A stretch of 62,259 nt of DNA from NCBI GenBank assembly GCA_002709955.1, contig PAQY01000018.1:77508-139766 (forward strand). Direction: 5' to 3'. Of the stretch, positions 1 to 9,008 are shown one piece after another; positions within the stretch are counted from its first letter, which is position 1; each line of letters opens with the position of its first letter. A program made the translations under genes and the position numbers. Below the pieces are notes generated by a model. The model worked only from the letters and a program-made list of their open reading frames with translations, was not told the DNA's origin and did not search any database. The stretch comes from Rhodospirillaceae bacterium. Its GTDB lineage: Bacteria > Pseudomonadota > Alphaproteobacteria > UBA8366 > Aestuariispiraceae.

Positions 1-660
1 GAGAATATCGCCGTTCCTTTCAAAGACCCGCGCAATTATGTCCACACCGCGCAGCGCATTGCCGAAGAACGCAAAGCAACCGAACCGCATGGCGCGATTT
101 ATGCCAATCAATGGGATAACCTGTCCAATCGGGAAGCCCACATTCGCTCCACCGGCCCGGAAATCTGGGAACAAACTCAAGGTAAGATCGACGGTTTCTC
201 CTGCGCCATGGGGACCGGCGGCACCCTTGCAGGGATGAGCCTGTTTCTGAAGGGCAAAAACAAGGATATCAAAATCGCTGCCGCCGATCCGATGGGGGCG
301 GCCATGTATAACTGGATCAAGACCGGTGAATTGAAGGCGGAAGATGGCGGCTCCATCGCGGAAGGCATCGGCCAGGGCCGGATCACCGGTAATATCGACG
401 GCGCAGTATTCGATGATGCCTATAAGATCACAGATGCCGAAGCCCTGCCCATTGTTCACCGCCTGTTGAAAGAAGAAGGCCTGTGCATGGGCCTGTCGAC
501 CGGCGTGAACATCGCAGGCGCAATTCGTCTGGCAAAGGATCTGGGGCCGGGCCATACCATCGTCACGATTCTGTGTGACTGGGGCCATCGCTATATGGGC
601 AAGGTCTGGAACCCGACATTCCTGAAAGAAAAAGGTCTTCCCGCGCCGGACTGGCTGTAA
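1..660 (+). CDS. cysK: Cysteine synthase A, 3' part only
   Basis: C-terminal 219 residues of a PLP-dependent O-acetylserine sulfhydrylase, which makes cysteine from O-acetylserine and sulfide in the cytoplasm. The frame is open from base 1, so the start and the PLP lysine lie outside the window. The glycine loop GTGGT, which in this family holds the PLP phosphate, is at fragment residues 71-75. The segments KDPRNYVHTAQRIAEE and GLSTGVNIAGAIRLAKDL and the end GHRYMGKVWNPTFL are typical of bacterial CysK. CysM or a cystathionine beta-synthase-like enzyme is possible but fits less well. The stop is followed by a repeat-filled gap with no clear terminator. Confidence 0.9.
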   Translation, partial: ENIAVPFKDPRNYVHTAQRIAEERKATEPHGAIYANQWDNLSNREAHIRSTGPEIWEQTQGKIDGFSCAMGTGGTLAGMSLFLKGKNKDIKIAAADPMGAAMYNWIKTGELKAEDGGSIAEGIGQGRITGNIDGAVFDDAYKITDAEALPIVHRLLKEEGLCMGLSTGVNIAGAIRLAKDLGPGHTIVTILCDWGHRYMGKVWNPTFLKEKGLPAPDWL

Positions 661-730
661 GGAAAGGTTGCTCGCCCGCCGCCTCTGTGACCCGTCGCTA
701 GCGCGGGGTATCGATCCGACTACCGGCACT

Positions 731-836
731 CTCACCCTGAGGAGCGAAGCGTCTCGAAGGGTGAGCTTGCTGGACGCACCTGACTTACAGCCCCTCCTTC
801 GAGACGGCGCGGTGCGCCTCCTCAGGATGAGGGTGG
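731..836 (+). repeat. Interspersed palindromic repeat, family A, copy 1
   Basis: About 105 bp. The left arm has CACCCTGAGGAGCG then GTCTCGAAGGGTGA. The right arm has CCTTCGAGACGGCGC then CCTCCTCAGGATGAGGGTGG. The arms are imperfect inverted copies, so the transcript could fold into a long hairpin. Similar copies are at 3859-3960 (reversed), 8467-8573, 8908-8987, 17225-17332 and 55777-55858. All lie between genes. Confidence 0.85.
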
Positions 837-862
837 TGCGCAATTGCATACACCCGTCCCGA

Positions 863-895
863 TCTCTTCGCGTCCTTTGCGCCTTCTGCGGTTGA
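863..895 (+). repeat. Short interspersed repeat, family C, copy
   Basis: The stretch reads CGCGTCCTTTGCGCC followed by TTCTGCGGTTGAT. It is one copy of a short element also found, in either orientation, at 3754-3786, 8716-8815, 17085-17106, 17369-17404, 55478-55518 and 55617-55663. It normally sits beside families A and B. The rest of the 661-1053 gap shows no recognisable gene. Confidence 0.6.
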
Positions 896-1053
896 TCTTG
901 ACCAGTCACCTCAGTCATAGTCGTGCCGATGGGGTATCCAGTGCGGCGTGACGCGTCATTTCCGAAATCATCCGCTTTCACGAAAATCAGACTGGCATTC
1001 TCTGGCCCTATGACTAGGCTTGGGAAACAGGTTGATAATATTGGGTGGAAACC

Positions 1054-1770
1054 ATGACGGACCGGACGGAAGAACTTTATCGCGACGATTCCTATCTGAA
1101 ATCCTGCGACGCCACGGTCGTGGAAATCACGGATCGCGGCGCGCTGGTTCTGGATCGCACCGTCTTTTACTATACCGGCGGTGGACAGCCCGGTGACAGC
1201 GGCACCTTAACCTTTGACGGGGGGTCCATTCGCATCGGGACAACCATTCAGGTCGATGGGGACATTCTGCATATCCCGGAAGAAGGCCAGACTCTGCCCC
1301 CTGTTGGCACAAAGGTCGTTGCCGAAATCGATTGGGACCGACGCTATCGCTTGATGAAGATGCACACAGCGATGCATCTGCTATGCGCGCTTGTCCCCTG
1401 TGGCGTGACCGGCGGTCAGGTTGGGGAAGACAAAAGCCGCCTGGATTTCGATGTCGGCGAACACATGCTGGACAAGGACGCGCTGACCGCGCAACTAAAC
1501 GACCTGATTGCACAGGATCACCCGCTGCAAACGCTGTGGATCACAGATGCGGAACTGGACGCCAATCCGGAACTGGTGCGCACCATGTCCGTACAGCCGC
1601 CCCGCAATGCCGGACGCATTCGTCTGGTCAAGGTCGGGGAAGCGGTCGACCTGCAACCCTGTGGCGGCACTCATATCGCCCATACCGGTGAAATTGGGGC
1701 CCTGAGCATTGGGAAGATTGAGAATAAAGGCGCTAAGAACCGGCGCGTGAATATTCATCTAGAAGCATAA
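1054..1770 (+). CDS. alaX: AlaX-type trans-editing alanyl-tRNA hydrolase
   Basis: A 238-residue stand-alone relative of the AlaRS editing domain. Such proteins hydrolyse Ser- or Gly-tRNA(Ala) made by mistake. The N-terminal beta-barrel part contains FYYTGGGQPGDSGTL. The zinc-binding motif HTAMH (HxxxH) follows MKM, and a second metal motif CGGTH sits near the C-terminus, both as in AlaX and the AlaS editing domain. There is no aminoacylation domain. An in-frame GTG lies at 1045, but ATG 1054 has GGTGGA just upstream and is preferred. A full alaS is at 49800 in this window, so the protein supplements rather than replaces it. Confidence 0.9.
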   Translation: MTDRTEELYRDDSYLKSCDATVVEITDRGALVLDRTVFYYTGGGQPGDSGTLTFDGGSIRIGTTIQVDGDILHIPEEGQTLPPVGTKVVAEIDWDRRYRLMKMHTAMHLLCALVPCGVTGGQVGEDKSRLDFDVGEHMLDKDALTAQLNDLIAQDHPLQTLWITDAELDANPELVRTMSVQPPRNAGRIRLVKVGEAVDLQPCGGTHIAHTGEIGALSIGKIENKGAKNRRVNIHLEA

Positions 1771-1825
1771 TCACATTCAGATTGTCGGTGCTTCGATGAT
1801 CATTAACGACTGAAAGCCCTAAACC

Positions 1826-2686
1826 ATGTCACATTTCCCGCTCGTTTCCGCCCAATGGTTGAAGGGTGCCCTGTCCGACCCTGATGTGATTGTTGTGGAT
1901 GCAACCTATCATCTGCCCACGGTTCAGCGGGATGCGAAGGCTGAATATCTGGAGCGCCGAATTCCAGGGGCGCGGTTCTTTGATGTTGATGGCGTGTCTG
2001 ATGCATCGGATCCCCTGCCCCATATGGTGCCAACGCCCGAGTCTTTTGGCGAGATGATGGGGGCACTTGGCATTTCCAATGACAGCCACGTCGTGTGCTA
2101 TGACAGCTATGGCATATTCTCATCTGCCCGCCCCTGGTGGCTGTTTCGATTGTTCGGCCATGAGAAGGTTTCTGTTCTGGATGGCGGTTTGCCAGCCTGG
2201 ATGTCGATGGAATATGCAACAGAAACCGGCCCTGCACCTGCCCCTCAGCCAACCCGGTTTACAGCGGGTTTCCGCCCGAACCTGCTGCGGCGCGTGGCAG
2301 AGGTTCAAGCCAATCTGGAAGGGGGGACAGAGGTCATTCTGGATGCCCGCGCCGCCAATCGATTTAATGGCAGCGCCCCGGAACCACGCCCCGGCACACG
2401 ATCGGGTCATATACCGGGATCGCTCAATCTGCCCTTCTCCAACTTGCTGGATGCCGATACAAAGAAAATGATCAGTGTCCACGGATTGCAATCCGCCTTT
2501 GACAAGGCTGGGATTAAGCTGGGGCGCGACAAGGTTGTCACAAGTTGTGGATCGGGCGTGTCCGCCTGTGTTCTGGCGCTGGGCCTGCATCTTCTGGGCG
2601 ATGAGAGCGCTGCGGTCTATGACGGTTCCTGGTCCGAATGGGGCACGCGCAGCGATACCCCCATCACCAATCCATCCGACTCCTGA
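1826..2686 (+). CDS. sseA: 3-mercaptopyruvate sulfurtransferase
   Basis: A 286-residue protein with two tandem rhodanese domains, as in SseA/TST. It transfers sulfur from 3-mercaptopyruvate or thiosulfate to an acceptor. The N-terminal domain (about 1-140) is the inactive one. The C-terminal domain carries the catalytic loop CGSGVSAC, with the nucleophile at Cys241; the CGSG(V/T) form points to mercaptopyruvate rather than thiosulfate. The segment YDSYGIFSSARPWWLFRLFG is characteristic. A GNAT gene begins 9 bp after its stop and is probably co-transcribed. The link to cysteine metabolism fits cysK nearby. Confidence 0.92.
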   Translation: MSHFPLVSAQWLKGALSDPDVIVVDATYHLPTVQRDAKAEYLERRIPGARFFDVDGVSDASDPLPHMVPTPESFGEMMGALGISNDSHVVCYDSYGIFSSARPWWLFRLFGHEKVSVLDGGLPAWMSMEYATETGPAPAPQPTRFTAGFRPNLLRRVAEVQANLEGGTEVILDARAANRFNGSAPEPRPGTRSGHIPGSLNLPFSNLLDADTKKMISVHGLQSAFDKAGIKLGRDKVVTSCGSGVSACVLALGLHLLGDESAAVYDGSWSEWGTRSDTPITNPSDS

Positions 2687-2695
2687 AGAAGTATC

Positions 2696-3730
2696 ATGAA
2701 AACACGACCCTGTACGCTTGCGGATATCCCCCATGTTGTGAACCTGTGGAAGGCCTGTGGTCTGACTCGCCCCTGGAATGATCCCGCGCAGGATATGGAA
2801 ATGGCGCTGAAACACAGCGCATCGACCGTCCTGATTGGTGAATTTAATGGCGCAATCATCGCCAGTGTGATGGCGGGATTCGATGGCCATCGGGGCTGGC
2901 TGTATTACGTAGCAGTTCGCCCGGACCTTCAGGGCAATGGCTATGGCCGCCAGATCATCACAGAGGGTGAAGACTGGTTGCGCCAGCAGGGCTGTCCGAA
3001 AATCCTGCTGATCATCCGGGCGGATAACAAGAAGGTTATCGATCTCTATACCTCCCTGGATTATATCCAGGAACCACGCGCGATGATGTCGAAATGGTTG
3101 ATTGAGCCCCCCGCCCAGAATCCGGAGGCAGCCCCGCCGCGCAAGCTGGATGTGACAATCACCTATCTGGAAATGACTCAGGCCCCGCAACGCCCCCCCA
3201 GGCCGGCCCCCGTTACCCCCAAGCCACTGTCATTACAGCGTGTTCACAATCCAACCGTATCCTTTTATCGCTATTTGCAGCATACGGTGGGCGACCCTTG
3301 GCTGTGGTGGGAACGCCGCGCTATGCCCGATGAAACCATTGCAGCGATCGTCCAAGACCCAAAGGTTGAACTGTATGTGATGACCATGGGCGGCGTTCCA
3401 GCGGGCTTTGTCGAATTGGATTTTCGCGCAGCACCGGACAAGGCGGAAGTCGCCTATTTCGGCCTCATGCCAGAATTTATCGGCCATGGGCTGGGGCCTT
3501 ACCTGTTGGAATGGGGCATCGATTGCGCCTGGAACCGCAATCCCGCACCCAAGCGCCTGACGGTCAATACCTGCACACTGGACCATCCAAAGGCCCTCAG
3601 CGGGTATCAGCGCGCCGGGTTCGAGGTCGTGGATCAAGTCCATGTGCAAGCCTGTGATCCAGTCGCAATGGGTCACATCCCCAAAACCGTCCACATCTTA
3701 AGCCCAGGATACCCGCCTGCGAAAGTATGA
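2696..3730 (+). CDS. Tandem GNAT acetyltransferase (two GNAT domains)
   Basis: A 344-residue protein with two GNAT N-acetyltransferase domains. The first (about 1-145) resembles the YpeA family: LADIPHVVNLWKACGL at the start and the acetyl-CoA loop VRPDLQGNGYGRQII. The second (about 175-340) has GLMPEFIGHGLGPYLLEWGI as its CoA loop and ends with a YQRAGFEVVD strand. A proline-rich linker at about 139-172 joins them. Substrates are unknown. It follows sseA by 9 bp and is probably its operon partner. The fusion looks genuine: there is no internal stop or frameshift. Confidence 0.85.
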   Translation: MKTRPCTLADIPHVVNLWKACGLTRPWNDPAQDMEMALKHSASTVLIGEFNGAIIASVMAGFDGHRGWLYYVAVRPDLQGNGYGRQIITEGEDWLRQQGCPKILLIIRADNKKVIDLYTSLDYIQEPRAMMSKWLIEPPAQNPEAAPPRKLDVTITYLEMTQAPQRPPRPAPVTPKPLSLQRVHNPTVSFYRYLQHTVGDPWLWWERRAMPDETIAAIVQDPKVELYVMTMGGVPAGFVELDFRAAPDKAEVAYFGLMPEFIGHGLGPYLLEWGIDCAWNRNPAPKRLTVNTCTLDHPKALSGYQRAGFEVVDQVHVQACDPVAMGHIPKTVHILSPGYPPAKV

Positions 3731-3753
3731 CGGGGGTGATTGCCTTTGCGACC

Positions 3754-4010
3754 GCCGCGTTCCTCCGCGCCCTGTGCGTTCCCTCTCTATCGTCACCCTG
3801 GACTCGGTAGGCACTTTTGCCTGAATAGCCACCTTCGCGATTCACAAATCGTAAAATTCTCATCCTGAGGAGGCGCGATAGCGCCGTCTCGAAGGACGGG
3901 CTGTAAGTGCAGTGCTTACAGTGGGCTCCCCCTTCGAGACGCTACGCTCCTCAGGGTGAGTCTGCATTTATAGGCGATACCGTCACCCCGGACCCTGATC
4001 CGGGGTCCAG
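3754..4010. repeat. Repeat cluster: families C, A (reversed) and B
   Basis: The 3731-4091 gap has no gene. It contains a weak family C copy (about 3754-3786), a family A copy in reverse orientation (3859-3960, starting CATCCTGAGGAGGCGC and ending CGCTCCTCAGGGTGAG), and a family B palindrome (3981-4010, CACCCCGGACC / GGTCC type). The cluster lies between the GNAT gene and the DsbA-family gene. Confidence 0.75.
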
Positions 4011-4091
4011 AGCGGCAGGCGCAATTGGTCCTGGGTGGCGCTCCCTATTTCGTTACTAGAATCTGTCGCCTGATTTGCCTATAGTGACGGC

Positions 4092-4757
4092 ATGATAACA
4101 ATTGATGTCTTTTCCGACCCAATCTGTCCCTGGTGCTATATTGGAAAAAAGCGCCTGGATCAGGCCTTGGCTGCGCGGCCGGACCTGCCCATTGCTGTGC
4201 GCTGGCGCGCGTTTCAGCTTAATCCCGATATGCCGCGCGATGGGATGGACCGGCAGTCCTATCTGTCAGCAAAATTTGGCGGTGCAGACCGCGCGTCAGA
4301 GGTTTATGGACAGATCCAGCGCGTGGGGTCTCAGGTCGGAATCGATTTTCAGTTTGATAAAATCCCGCGCACGCCCAGCACCCTGAATGCCCATCGGCTG
4401 ATCCGCTATGCCCAACGCCCCGGCTTGGAAAAGGCGGATGGCCTGATGCCAGCCCTGTTTCAGGCCTATTTCATGGATGGCAAGGATATCGGGGATGTTG
4501 CCGTCCTGTTGGATATTGCCCAAGCCGTTGGCCTGGACCGACCCGCCGTCCAGGAATATCTGAACAGCCGGGAAGACGAGGATGAAGTTCAGGCCGAAGA
4601 CGTGTTCGCCAGACGCCTTGGCATTGGTGGCGTGCCCTGCTTTATCATCGACGGCAAATACGCCCTGTCCGGCGCTCAGGAACCAGAGGCCTTCCTGCCC
4701 CTTCTGGATATGGCGGTTCAGGAACAAACCGCCGGTCAGAGTTCAGTTGAGAGTTAA
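4092..4757 (+). CDS. DsbA-family (FrnE-like) thiol oxidoreductase
   Basis: 221 residues with a thioredoxin fold and DsbA-type helical insertion. The active-site motif CPWC is at residues 12-15, and a cis-proline loop GGVPCFII is near residue 180. The absence of a signal peptide suggests a cytoplasmic FrnE/polyketide-type member rather than periplasmic DsbA. Related proteins include 2-hydroxychromene-2-carboxylate isomerases, but those lack the CxxC pair seen here. It probably handles disulfide exchange or oxidative stress; the substrate is unknown. It converges on dnaE with a 32-bp gap. Confidence 0.88.
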   Translation: MITIDVFSDPICPWCYIGKKRLDQALAARPDLPIAVRWRAFQLNPDMPRDGMDRQSYLSAKFGGADRASEVYGQIQRVGSQVGIDFQFDKIPRTPSTLNAHRLIRYAQRPGLEKADGLMPALFQAYFMDGKDIGDVAVLLDIAQAVGLDRPAVQEYLNSREDEDEVQAEDVFARRLGIGGVPCFIIDGKYALSGAQEPEAFLPLLDMAVQEQTAGQSSVES

Positions 4758-4789
4758 TCCGCAACCGACTGATTATTAAAGTAATTTAC

Positions 4790-7700
4790 CTACAAATCCT
4801 GCACATCGACAATGCCTGAAATCGATTTGATTGCTTGGCGGAAAGCGGCATTGACCTGATAGGGTTTGTCCAGGGTGAAATCGACATCGCCTTCTTCTGT
4901 GTTCAGGGCGCGGATTTCAATGCGGCCGCGGCCGGGCTTGGCATGGCCGTCAAAGACCTTGCGCAGCGATTCGATGGGCGCAATCGTATCCAGCACAATG
5001 CGCATGCCTTTGGCGGCCTGGGCGGCTTCTTCGTCCAGGGATTTGACCGAACTGGCGGTCAGGCGCAATTCGGCCTCTGCCCCTTCCCCCTTTTTATCGA
5101 TATTGACGGTCACCAACAGCGGCTGGCCGGAGTCGAGAAGCTCCCGCGCCGTGCCCAAGGTTTCCTGAAACATCGTGACTTCAAAATTACCACTGGCGTC
5201 AGACATGCTGACAAAGGCCATTTTAGAGCCACGCTTGGTCGTCATGATCCGTTTGGCCCCGACCAGTCCCGCCAGCTTCACGCCTTGGGACAGGCGCACA
5301 CGCCCGGCCTGAACATCCGCCCATTGGCTGATCCCCAGTTTTCCAAAGTTCGCGGCATAGGCTTCCAATGGATGCGATGACATGTAAAAGCCGATGGCAT
5401 CAAATTCATGGGACAATTTATCCGTCGGGGGCCATTCCGGAACTGTGGAGAGTTTGGGGCGATTGACGGTCGCCATTTCCCCCCCGAACAAGGCGGCCTG
5501 GGCGCTGACCTTATCGGCCTGTATCGCCGCCCCGTGCCCTAATATGCTCTCCAAGCTTTCAAACAGGCGGCGGCGATTGCCATCCAGACTGTCAAAAGCC
5601 CCCGCCTTGATCAGGTTTTCGACGGAACGCTTGTTCAGCGCCTTGGGCTCTACCCGTTCCGCGAAATCAAAGACATCCTTGAACGACCCGCCCTCAGCGC
5701 GGGCGCGGATCACCCCTTCCATTGCCCCGGCCCCGACATTCTTCAATGCCGCCAGAGCATAGCGCACGCACCGCTCCCCCTCTGCCGTCGTTTCCACCGA
5801 GAAATCGACCGCCGATTTGTTCACATCCGGCGGCAGCAGGCCGATTTCCAGCCGCGCAATCTCTTCCCGGAAGACATTCAGCTTGTCGGTATTATGCATA
5901 TCCAGCGTCATGGACGCGGCCATAAACTCAACCGGATAATTCGCCTTCAGCCAGGCGGTCTGATAGGCGACCAGGGCATAGGCGGCGGCATGGGATTTGT
6001 TGAACCCATATCCGGCGAAAGCATTGATCAAATCAAAGATTTCATTGGCCTTGGGGGCATCAACATCGGAATGCTCCTTCGCGCCGGACACAAACAAGGC
6101 ACGCTGTTCATCCATTTCCGACTGGATCTTTTTCCCCATGGCCCGGCGCAGCAAATCAGCGCCGCCCAGCGTATAGCCAGACAGGACCTGGGCCATCTGC
6201 ATGACCTGTTCCTGATAAATCGGAATACCAAAGGTTTCTGCCAGAACCGGTTCCAGCTTTGGATGCGGATATTTTGGTGCTTCCTCACCATGTTTACGGC
6301 GGATATAGGTGGGGATATTCTCCATCGGCCCTGGACGATACAGGGCCACAACGGCGATCAGATCTTCCAGCCTATCGGGCTTCAGGGTTTTCAGGACATC
6401 GCGCATGCCGGAACTTTCCAACTGGAACACGCCCGTTGAAATGCCCCGGCACAGCATTTCATAGCTTTTCGGGTCATCCAGCGGGATTTTGGCGATATCC
6501 AGGGGTTCCGTCCGATCCGGCCGCTGATCGATCAGCTTGCGGGCCTTGTCGATGACCGTCAGAGTTTTCAGGCCCAGAAAATCGAACTTCACCAATCCGG
6601 CCTGTTCGACATATTTCATATTGAACTGCGTGACAGGAATCTCAGACCTAGGATCGCGATACAGCGCCACCAATTGATCCAGGGGGCGATCCCCGATCAC
6701 CACCCCAGCAGCATGGGTTGAGGCATGGCGGTACAGGCCTTCCAGCGCCTTTGCCATTTTTACCAGACGGGCGACCGCCTCATCCTCATAAATCTGGGCC
6801 TGCAACAGGGGTTCCCCCTCAATTGCCTCACTCAGGGTTACAGGATTGGCCGGATTGTTGGGCACCAGCTTGCAGATACGGTCGACCTGACCATAGGGCA
6901 TTTGCAACACGCGCCCGACATCGCGCAGAACGGCGCGGGCCTGCAGTTTACCAAAGGTGATGATCTGCGCCACCTTGTCGGCACCATATTCCTTCTGAAC
7001 ATAGGAAATGACTTCGTCGCGGCGGTCCTGACAGAAATCGATATCGAAGTCAGGCATCGAAACACGTTCGGGATTCAAAAACCGCTCGAACAGCAGGTTA
7101 TAGCGCAGCGGGTCCAAATCTGTGATGGTCAGCGCCCAGGCGACGACCGACCCCGCCCCGGACCCACGGCCCGGCCCAACCGGTATTTCCTGCGCCTTGG
7201 TCCATTGGATGAAATCCGCAACGATCAGGAAGTAACCGGGAAAGCCCATCTGACCGATCACGCCTAGCTCAAAATCCAGGCGACTTTCATAGGGCTTGGC
7301 CGTGGCGATGCGCGCAGCCTCATCCATGTCCGGGGTGAAGACTTCCTCTTCCAGCCGGACCTTCAGGCCTGCAACGGACAGGTCCCGCAATGCCTCTTCC
7401 GCCGTGCGGTCGCCACGCTTGGTATATTCCGGCAGCAGCGGCTTGATCTTTTCCGGCATATAGGCGCAACGCTGGGCAATAATCACCGTGTTATCAACCG
7501 CTTCCGGCAGATCAGAAAACAGGGCGCGCATTTCATCCGCGCTTTTTAGCCGGTGATGGGCGGTCAGCTTGCGGCGGTTCGGGTCGGTGATGACGGTGCC
7601 TTGGGCGATGCATAGCAGGGCGTCATGGGCCTCAAACATTTCCTCCTTCGGGAAATAACAGTCATTGGTGGCGACCAGCGGCAGGTCATGGCGATAGGCC

Positions 7701-8299
7701 AGATCAATTAGTTCCGGTTCGATCTTGTCTTCTTCGACCAGATGATGGCGCATGATCTCCACATACAGACGGCCAGGAAAGATCGCCGCCAATCGGATCA
7801 GGCATTCCTCGGCCGCCGCCGATTGCCCATCCCCCAACAATCGACCAACCGGCCCGTCCGGCCCCCCGGTCAGGAAGATCAGCCCCTGAGAATGGACCTC
7901 CAGATCTGGAATGCCTATCTGGGGCGTCTCGCCAGGCGTGGTTTTCAGATAAGCCGCGCTGACCAGCTTCATCAGGTTCTGATAGCCACTCTCGTCCTGA
8001 GCCAGCAGAACGATCTTGTCCGGCGGCGGGCGAATGCCCCCTTGCAGACCGGTCCCGGCCCCTTCCCGCTCTTCCTGTCTCAGGCTCAACTGCACGCCTG
8101 CAATCGGCTGTACGCCCGCAGCAGAGGCCGCCTGGGCGAATTCCAGACCGCCAAACATATTGTTGGTATCGGTAATCGCTACAGCGGGCATTTTCTGCTC
8201 CGCGCACAGCTTCACCAAATCCTTAACACGAATAGCCCCCTCCGCCAGGGAATAGGCGGAATGAACGCGCAAATGAACGAATTGAGCATGATCTGTCAT
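4790..8299 (-). CDS. dnaE: DNA polymerase III alpha subunit
   Basis: The replicative DNA polymerase, about 1169 residues. It has an N-terminal PHP domain (FVHLRVHSAYSLAEGAI), the palm with GPGRGSGAGSVVAW and PDFDIDFCQDRR carrying catalytic aspartates, the finger/little-finger region (FNKSHAAAYALVAYQTAWL), and a C-terminal OB fold (VKLAGLVGAKRIMTTKRG). An upstream in-frame start would add 51 residues, but these look unlike DnaE. The start at 8299 gives the usual MTDHAQFVHLRVHS N-terminus. No strong ribosome binding site is seen there. The gene stands alone between repeat-rich gaps. Confidence 0.95.
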   Translation of the reverse strand: MTDHAQFVHLRVHSAYSLAEGAIRVKDLVKLCAEQKMPAVAITDTNNMFGGLEFAQAASAAGVQPIAGVQLSLRQEEREGAGTGLQGGIRPPPDKIVLLAQDESGYQNLMKLVSAAYLKTTPGETPQIGIPDLEVHSQGLIFLTGGPDGPVGRLLGDGQSAAAEECLIRLAAIFPGRLYVEIMRHHLVEEDKIEPELIDLAYRHDLPLVATNDCYFPKEEMFEAHDALLCIAQGTVITDPNRRKLTAHHRLKSADEMRALFSDLPEAVDNTVIIAQRCAYMPEKIKPLLPEYTKRGDRTAEEALRDLSVAGLKVRLEEEVFTPDMDEAARIATAKPYESRLDFELGVIGQMGFPGYFLIVADFIQWTKAQEIPVGPGRGSGAGSVVAWALTITDLDPLRYNLLFERFLNPERVSMPDFDIDFCQDRRDEVISYVQKEYGADKVAQIITFGKLQARAVLRDVGRVLQMPYGQVDRICKLVPNNPANPVTLSEAIEGEPLLQAQIYEDEAVARLVKMAKALEGLYRHASTHAAGVVIGDRPLDQLVALYRDPRSEIPVTQFNMKYVEQAGLVKFDFLGLKTLTVIDKARKLIDQRPDRTEPLDIAKIPLDDPKSYEMLCRGISTGVFQLESSGMRDVLKTLKPDRLEDLIAVVALYRPGPMENIPTYIRRKHGEEAPKYPHPKLEPVLAETFGIPIYQEQVMQMAQVLSGYTLGGADLLRRAMGKKIQSEMDEQRALFVSGAKEHSDVDAPKANEIFDLINAFAGYGFNKSHAAAYALVAYQTAWLKANYPVEFMAASMTLDMHNTDKLNVFREEIARLEIGLLPPDVNKSAVDFSVETTAEGERCVRYALAALKNVGAGAMEGVIRARAEGGSFKDVFDFAERVEPKALNKRSVENLIKAGAFDSLDGNRRRLFESLESILGHGAAIQADKVSAQAALFGGEMATVNRPKLSTVPEWPPTDKLSHEFDAIGFYMSSHPLEAYAANFGKLGISQWADVQAGRVRLSQGVKLAGLVGAKRIMTTKRGSKMAFVSMSDASGNFEVTMFQETLGTARELLDSGQPLLVTVNIDKKGEGAEAELRLTASSVKSLDEEAAQAAKGMRIVLDTIAPIESLRKVFDGHAKPGRGRIEIRALNTEEGDVDFTLDKPYQVNAAFRQAIKSISGIVDVQDL

Positions 8300-8466
8300 A
8301 CCCGACAGTCTAGGTAAGATTCCCCCCCTGTCATGAGGAACCGTCGTGAACGATTGCGATTTTTCGGGATAAGCCGGGGGATAACTTCCATTCCAGTTCG
8401 GCAGTAGCGTATCACCCTTGGCGTCTGAGTTCTGTCCGGGGAGACGCAGCATTAGCCAAATACCCC

Positions 8467-8573
8467 CTCACCCTAAGGAGCGCAGCGTCTCGAAGGGTTA
8501 TCTGTCTATAAGCATCGGACTTCCAGCGCATCCTTCGAGACGGCGCTGTCGCGCCTCCTCAGGATGAGGGTGG
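8467..8573 (+). repeat. Interspersed palindromic repeat, family A, copy
   Basis: A full-length family A copy starting CTCACCCTAAGGAGCG and ending CTCCTCAGGATGAGGGTGG. It lies in the gap between dnaE and the XRE regulator. The 8300-8466 stretch just upstream of dnaE shows no gene. Confidence 0.8.
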
Positions 8574-8644
8574 AGTGGGTGATAAAATGCCGTCACACCC
8601 GCAAGGTGGGTGTCTAGGGCCGCACGCCCAAATCTGCGCCAACC

Positions 8645-8676
8645 GCCCTGGATCCCGGATCAAGTCCGGGATGACG
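8645..8676 (+). repeat. Palindromic repeat, family B, copy
   Basis: A near-perfect palindrome: CCTGGATCCCGGATC, AAG, then TCCGGGATGACG. The same unit recurs at 8856-8889, 17172-17205, 55437-55469, 55582-55615 and 55729-55759. A divergent copy is at 3981-4010. Confidence 0.8.
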
Positions 8677-8715
8677 ATAGCGTCGTATCCATGCTGATCC
8701 TGTGCAGGGGCCTTT

Positions 8716-8815
8716 AAAAAGGGGAAACGCAAAGGGCGCTGAGAAACGCAGAGGACGCAAAGGGGGTTCCCCTCAGCGCCCTTTGCGCCTCCTTCGCGCT
8801 CTCTGCGGTACCTCT
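8716..8815. repeat. Inverted pair of family C repeats
   Basis: A left copy (AACGCAAAGGGCGC then AACGCAGAGGACGC) is followed by its reverse complement (GCGCCCTTTGCGCC then GCGCTCTCTGCGGTA). The transcript could form a long hairpin. Nothing here resembles a transposase. Confidence 0.65.
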
Positions 8816-8826
8816 TCAAAGAAGCC

Positions 8827-8987
8827 AGGGCCGCACGCCCAAATCTGCGCCTGCCGCCCTGGACCCCGGATCGATGTCCGGGGTGACGAAGTAGTAGACA
8901 AGAGCATCCTCACCCTGAGGAGCGCAGCGTCTCGAAGGGGGAGCCCTCTGTAAGCACCCCACGTACAGCCCCTCCTTCGGGACGGCG
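8827..8987 (+). repeat. Family B repeat followed by a truncated family A copy
   Basis: 8827-8889 holds the family B extension (CCAGGGCCGCACGC) and palindrome. 8908-8987 holds a family A copy whose right end is cut short after CTTCGGGACGGCGTGGG, with no CTCCTCAGG end. The truncation lies next to the 3' end of the XRE regulator gene. Confidence 0.75.
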
Positions 8988-9008
8988 TGGGTGATCACAA
9001 AACCAGTC

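Noticed and set aside
668-895. 75-codon plus-strand frame after cysK
   Set aside because: It is made entirely of family A and C repeat sequence.
2120-3190. 356-codon open frame on the minus strand
   Set aside because: It lies opposite sseA and the GNAT gene, both with clear motifs; its product has no recognisable domain and is a reading-frame shadow.
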